Assembly: GCA_035315885.1 (NCBI GenBank)
Contig: DATFXM010000063.1
Coordinates: 1-9,868, forward strand
Direction: 5' to 3'
Origin: DATFXM01 sp035315885
Lineage (GTDB): Bacteria > Acidobacteriota > Blastocatellia > UBA7656
Length of the DNA stretch: 9,868 nt
Shown here: piece by piece, positions 7,301 to 9,868 of the stretch
How positions within the stretch are numbered: position 1 is the stretch's first letter
Layout: every line of letters begins with the position of its first letter
Notes under the pieces: model-generated
Database searches by the model: none
Seen by the model: only the letters and a program-made list of their open reading frames with translations
What the model was told of the DNA's origin: nothing
Made by a program: the position numbers and the translations under genes

Positions 7301-8320
7301 TGTGAAGATCACGCTTGCTAAAACGAGTAGCGCAAGGTCGCATCGTTCGGGCGGCAAGTCGGGCGTCATCAGGGAATCTGAAGCTGCCGTGAGCGCCTCC
7401 TCGGCCTTGGATAGAGGCTCGTCGAGCGCCAGCAACGCAAGGCTCGTGAACCGGCTTGCGTCCGATATAGCATTCCGTCGGCCTATGGATTTTGCTGGAG
7501 CGTTGTCTGATATACGGCGGCGCTCAATCGACCCGGCCACCTGACAGCTTTCCGTTGGCGCGCTAGATTCCTTGTGGAGTTGCCGGTAAAAGTCTAGTGC
7601 CCACTTTGGCAGGAGGTCTTCCGGTCTGCGGTGATATAGAGGCCGCTCCTCCAAGTAGTTTTCTAAAGTCCGGCCATCGGCCTGGCTTGTCCAGGTATGC
7701 CCACGGTCTCCAGCGGCCCCGCGATGCCGCACCGCCAGGAAATGCTCGAGCGCAGGCACGGGTACCGCGGAAAGTCCTTCACGTATCTGATCCAACAGGA
7801 ACCAGACATCCTCATCCTGGTACAAGGCGCGAAAGGGGCGTTGTTGCCAATCTTCGCGCGTAAACAGAAGAGTCGCTCCCGGAACGTTGTTGCTTATAGA
7901 CCGGCGTATCTCCCACCGAGCCAGTTCAAAAAAGAGAAAAGAAGGCAGGAAGGCGATTACGGGGCGACATACCTTTACGCGGCTTTGCATGAAGGCGGAG
8001 ACCATCGTCTCAAGGAAGCGACAGCCGTACCAGTCGTCGTCGTCCATCTTCTGGCAAAGCCACCCATGCGCTCCTTCTATACCTCGGTTGAGCTTTGTGC
8101 CTAGCGGAGTACCTGCAGGCATGCGAATGAGCCTGCCCCCTAATTCCTCAATCATATTCATATCCGCGGGGAAGCGATCACCATCGTCAATGACGATCAA
8201 CTCCCGCCGCGGATAAGTCTGATGCCTGAAACAAGCTAGCGCCACTTGTAAGAACTGTGGCCTATCGCGCGTTGTCAGCACCATGGAAACAAGTGGCGTG
8301 CTGGAACTTGATACGGCCAT
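4310..8320 (-). CDS. Multidomain glycosyltransferase: GT2 + GT9-like + HEAT + Anp1/GT62
   Basis: A 1336-residue protein with three apparent glycosyltransferase domains. (1) Residues 10-200 are GT2-like: LVSMVLTTRDRP at 10-21, ELIVIDDGD at 40-48, the DDDDW cluster at 93-97 (DxD, metal and nucleotide binding) and QDEDVW at 168-173. (2) Residues 290-515 are mostly amphipathic helices without a motif I recognise. (3) Residues 521-875 resemble GT9/heptosyltransferases: RILIVQ start, GDEIVHTVPVIQAL at 534-547, LLNPFGGAEPLKG at 717-729 and VEGWMTHASYCLG at 828-840, where the usual DTG..H loop is altered but the histidine (H834) is kept. (4) Residues 909-1034 form HEAT-like units of about 31 residues. 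(5) Residues 1092-1336 match the Anp1/Mnn9/Van1 family: VLILTPVKNASHFI, ERRTVLAKSRNHLL, WVLWLDVDVIEYP (DxD at 1207-1209), ELDAVGGTMLLVRADLHRDG and ETEGLGLMAQDMG. There is no signal peptide or membrane segment, so it is probably cytoplasmic or peripheral. ATG 8320 lacks a well-placed Shine-Dalgarno; a GGAGGGAGGG (8343-8352) is 22 nt away. Confidence 0.93.
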   Translation of the reverse strand: MAVSSSSTPLVSMVLTTRDRPQFLQVALACFRHQTYPRRELIVIDDGDRFPADMNMIEELGGRLIRMPAGTPLGTKLNRGIEGAHGWLCQKMDDDDWYGCRFLETMVSAFMQSRVKVCRPVIAFLPSFLFFELARWEIRRSISNNVPGATLLFTREDWQQRPFRALYQDEDVWFLLDQIREGLSAVPVPALEHFLAVRHRGAAGDRGHTWTSQADGRTLENYLEERPLYHRRPEDLLPKWALDFYRQLHKESSAPTESCQVAGSIERRRISDNAPAKSIGRRNAISDASRFTSLALLALDEPLSKAEEALTAASDSLMTPDLPPERCDLALLVLASVIFTRPNLLDHTSVSNLLTVFRKPELPANTFRLAGEVMNFLLTTPVAVRVAKATLDVLSQPDLSPEVYKALIGTLRHAVTWAKDLLNLDTLLSLAELEHLTTHRDYLLQEIVEPCLYAAGESATAGALARLARLYGEANSSKYCFYNVSARTDFDPDVRESARKLLQGRFSLHEVIAKRLGSGRQRILIVQNINDGQGDEIVHTVPVIQALLDFNPVLEIVLLTRRVYLYAHPRLTLIPFKDRDRIDDLLRQRFDAVIDFFEQTVLEVNHDPDLEEVIQNYVRQHGPFLFVSSTKGHNHFVYEQIHVESRPVAQSLGLDRHRVENIYETTFRLIAELGLPLRCGEDPPMTDWVLAGLPWSEAEGAWRELIRHNTEGRPIALLNPFGGAEPLKGCVEQHIDKLSAMIRQLIRENFYVVLLPNGTPWGTASLAADAISCLESHEQRQVVLGPDPDGGSEADAYPVPGAPPLTHPDRVLRMVIYFIRFADLIVTVEGWMTHASYCLGKKYRLLMMPYSYPDRWHPYATSRHQQIALGLLQCALHSSDEERGAPPIIEQPRKFVMLFLLREFGNTGDAKALELLRRAARSEDRDLRQCAALSLGKLGTAEVELDLISLLQDSFRGVRADAASALLEMQERRGPRPGDLPREYLIALVASGNELRNWAAVIRIGEAARPALELALQDDDPVVRREALQVKRILDFKVNLHQRRRPSVSTRLMPGRILRGLFGRVKGKRKMSIYELLANFIAPGKNATKNTERVLILTPVKNASHFIKGYSRRLAALTYPHHLISVGLLESDSNDSTYQVLQAQLPALRREFKRVGMWKRDFGYHTPSGVHRGTEAIQVERRTVLAKSRNHLLMHALDDEDWVLWLDVDVIEYPTDIIERLLATGKDIVHPHCVLEYGGQTFDKNAWRNKGRVHMEDLRQEGEMVELDAVGGTMLLVRADLHRDGLIFPAFPYGQESARRRPERGELETEGLGLMAQDMGHQCWGMPHLEIRHARW

Positions 8321-8395
8321 AACTACAGGCGGTCGAGCGGGGCCCTCCCTCCAATCCTCTTTACGAAGCGGCTCGAACTTACGAAGATCAATTGT

Positions 8396-8704
8396 CTATG
8401 TGCACTGTTGTGTTATGGGCATGCAGAAGCATTCGTCATTAGCACTATTGATGCAACAAGCGCACTCGCCAGGGGGGCACTTCGCCGAAGTCGCAATACA
8501 TCTCCCAAGATCTTGCCCCGTCAACCCCTGCGCCCGGCAAAGCTCGACGCAGACTTCGTTATCATCATCATCGGCTTTTAGCGAAGACCCGCTGACCAGG
8601 CCAACTGCCGCAGCGCCAATTCCCGTGAAGAACAATCGTAAAGCCTGACGGCGCGACATCCCGCTGGCAAGGTTCTTAGAAAGCTTGTCCAAATGTTCTT
8701 TCAT
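8396..8704 (-). CDS. Small Tat-type exported cysteine-rich protein
   Basis: A 102-residue protein; I do not recognise a named family. The N-terminus is polar and basic, then SRRQALRLFF (17-26) gives a twin-arginine motif (R18, R19), then a hydrophobic core to about residue 41 and a likely cleavage after LKA (residue 44). The consensus Phe after the RR pair is replaced by Ala, so Tat rather than Sec export is likely but not certain. The mature part of about 58 residues begins with an acidic DDDDNE run and holds ten cysteines (52, 56, 69, 76, 81, 83, 84, 92, 94, 101), including a CACC cluster. It may be disulfide-rich or bind metal or an Fe-S centre. ATG 8704 is preferred to a TTG 26 codons upstream because GAGAGGA lies 4 nt before it and the resulting signal peptide has normal length. 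It follows the tandem redoxin gene by 92 bp. Confidence 0.8.
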   Translation of the reverse strand: MKEHLDKLSKNLASGMSRRQALRLFFTGIGAAAVGLVSGSSLKADDDDNEVCVELCRAQGLTGQDLGRCIATSAKCPPGECACCINSANDECFCMPITQQCT

Positions 8705-8708
8705 ATAG

Positions 8709-8715
8709 TCCTCTC
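8709..8715 (-). promoter_or_regulatory. Strong ribosome binding site deciding the Cys-rich start
   Basis: GAGAGGA on the minus strand ends 4 nt before ATG 8704. It is the best Shine-Dalgarno in the minus-strand block and fixes the start of the Cys-rich protein at 8704 rather than at the upstream TTG (8782). Confidence 0.65.
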
Positions 8716-8737
8716 TTTCCTGAACGGGTTGACCATC

Positions 8738-8760
8738 CTTCGCGCGTTCAGAGCGCGAAG
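8738..8760. other. Perfect intercistronic stem-loop
   Basis: CTTCGCGC (8738-8745) and GCGCGAAG (8753-8760) form a perfect 8 bp GC-rich stem with a 7-base loop. The element sits between the redoxin stop codon (8797) and the ribosome binding site of the Cys-rich gene. No T-run follows on either strand, so it is not a canonical rho-independent terminator. In mRNA it could stabilise a processed end, attenuate read-through, or be a protein-binding palindrome. Confidence 0.5.
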
Positions 8761-8796
8761 TCGGATACTCGAACTTAATCAATTGGCCTGCAGCAC

Positions 8797-9868
8797 TCAG
8801 GGGCAGGCCGTGGCCTTGGAGTCCTTGGTTGTGATGAGGTTCAAGATAGATCCCTCGCCCAGGGCGACGTTCGTCGCCAGGATACCTTTCTCGTTAATCA
8901 GATACCCGACGGGCGTTGCAAAAATGCCATACTCGCGTGAAATCTCCCAATGCTTCTGTAACACTACGGGAAAAGTGAGGCCGTGCTCGGCGATCTTTTC
9001 ACGATTGGCCTCAACGTTGCCTCGGCTTACCATAAGCACCTGAACATCTCCACGGCGATGAAGGTTCTCAAGTTTCGGGGCGAGCTGTTGACACGGCCCG
9101 CACTGAGGGTCCGAGAAGACGAGCAGCACTCTTTGGCCGAGGTACTCCCTCAACGACAACTCCCCTCCGTCCACACGAGGAAGGGTGAAATCGGGAGCGC
9201 GCACTCCGGCCTTGAGGCCGTCTCTCGTGATCTTGCTCTCGGTTAGAGAGCGGGAGAATCGGCGGCCTTTCCCATTCGACGAGCCTTTCTCTGCCTGTGT
9301 TGAGTGGAATTGGTCTCCTAGTAGAGCAAGCAGGCCGTCGGCTCCCTTGAGCAGTTCTGTCGCCGTCTGGCCGCGCTCATCAACCAGGTAACCCATGGGA
9401 GTGCCGAGCGCACGGTAGAGCGTGGCGACTTCCGAACCCTCCTGTAGAAGCACGGCGTGGGGGATGCGATATTTCTCGAACAGTCGGCGATTGTCTTCAA
9501 CATCGCCGGTCGAAATGATGAGCGGAACAGGTGTCCGCCCGTCTGCGTTTGGCGGCAACGCGGTGAGTTTTGGGAGCATCTGCATGCAATAGCCGCAGCT
9601 TGGGTTGAAGAAGATGAGCAAAACCTTTTTGCCTCGCCATTCGGAAAGCGTCATGGTGCCGCCGGCCAACAGGGGTAACTCGAAGTCGTTGAGCAGTGAG
9701 CCAACGGGTAGGCCCTTAAGTAAGGCTTCCCCGTCTTCAGGTATGACTTCTTGCGCACGCAGCTCCTCTTCTAGAGCGTCCAGCCGCAACTGAAGCCGAC
9801 CGTTTTGCAGAAATAGCTGATAGCAAAACCAACAAACCCCGAGGAACGCTGCCCACAGGAGAACTTGC
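8797..9868 (-). CDS. Membrane-anchored tandem thioredoxin-like (redoxin) protein, 5' end outside window
   Basis: The frame is open to the right edge, so the N-terminus is missing. The first visible codons encode VLLWAAFLGVCWFCYQLFL (9808-9864), a membrane helix, followed by the basic QNGRLQLRL. This implies an N-terminal anchor with the rest in the periplasm; a TTG at 9789 that could be taken as start would remove the anchor and is unlikely. Two AhpC/TSA-TlpA-like domains follow. Counting from that TTG, domain 1 has FNPSCGYC (C65, C68) and cis-Pro TP at 130-131; domain 2 has SDPQCGPC (C230, C233) and TP at 292-293. A linker of about 35 polar and basic residues joins them, and a further Cys is near the C-terminus (C329). 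The architecture resembles MauD-like and ResA/TlpA thiol-disulfide enzymes. It is a plausible oxidoreductase for the Cys-rich exported protein encoded next. Confidence 0.88.
   Translation of the reverse strand, partial: QVLLWAAFLGVCWFCYQLFLQNGRLQLRLDALEEELRAQEVIPEDGEALLKGLPVGSLLNDFELPLLAGGTMTLSEWRGKKVLLIFFNPSCGYCMQMLPKLTALPPNADGRTPVPLIISTGDVEDNRRLFEKYRIPHAVLLQEGSEVATLYRALGTPMGYLVDERGQTATELLKGADGLLALLGDQFHSTQAEKGSSNGKGRRFSRSLTESKITRDGLKAGVRAPDFTLPRVDGGELSLREYLGQRVLLVFSDPQCGPCQQLAPKLENLHRRGDVQVLMVSRGNVEANREKIAEHGLTFPVVLQKHWEISREYGIFATPVGYLINEKGILATNVALGEGSILNLITTKDSKATACP

Noticed and set aside
9787..9789. TTG as the start of the redoxin gene.
   Set aside because: The frame stays open to the window edge and encodes a convincing membrane helix upstream, so the true start lies outside the window.

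Overview
The window looks like bacterial chromosome of moderate to slightly high GC, carrying a glycan-synthesis (surface polysaccharide or glycoprotein glycan) locus beside a tRNA-Glu gene. No marker gene fixes the phylum. The tRNA encodes its own CCA end, several genes start with GTG, and a small exported protein has the N-terminal style 'LDKLSKNLASGMSRRQALR'. I associate that style with Acidobacteriota and similar soil lineages, but this is only a recollection-based guess.

Layout. A complete tRNA-Glu(UUC) lies at 66-141 (+). It is followed on the same strand by a zinc-ribbon class I methyltransferase (185-1015), then a 214 bp gap holding a small repeat cluster, then a second, membrane-anchored class I methyltransferase (1230-2060). 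From 2057 to the right edge every gene is on the minus strand. In order of transcription these are: a membrane-anchored tandem thioredoxin-like protein whose 5' end runs off the window (8797-9868), a small Tat-type cysteine-rich exported protein (8396-8704), a 1336-residue multidomain glycosyltransferase (4310-8320), a GT10-type fucosyltransferase (3319-4293) and a GT4-type glycosyltransferase (2057-3241). The two convergent blocks meet at 2057-2060, where both stop codons lie in one CTAG palindrome.

The most unusual gene is the 1336-residue protein. It joins an N-terminal GT2-like domain, a helical region, a GT9/heptosyltransferase-like GT-B domain, a HEAT-repeat block and a C-terminal Anp1/Mnn9/Van1-like (GT62) domain, a family best known from fungal Golgi mannan synthesis. 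With the GT10 fucosyltransferase 16 bp downstream, the GT4 enzyme and two methyltransferases nearby, the likely product is a complex, possibly fucosylated and methylated, cell-surface or protein-linked glycan. The acceptor and sugars cannot be read from sequence.

The redoxin and Cys-rich pair upstream looks like a separate module: a periplasm-facing tandem CxxC protein next to an exported protein with ten cysteines, suggesting an enzyme and substrate (or electron partner) relation. No rho-independent terminator was recognised inside the minus-strand block, so partial co-transcription is plausible. No CRISPR array, insertion sequence or integrase was seen.
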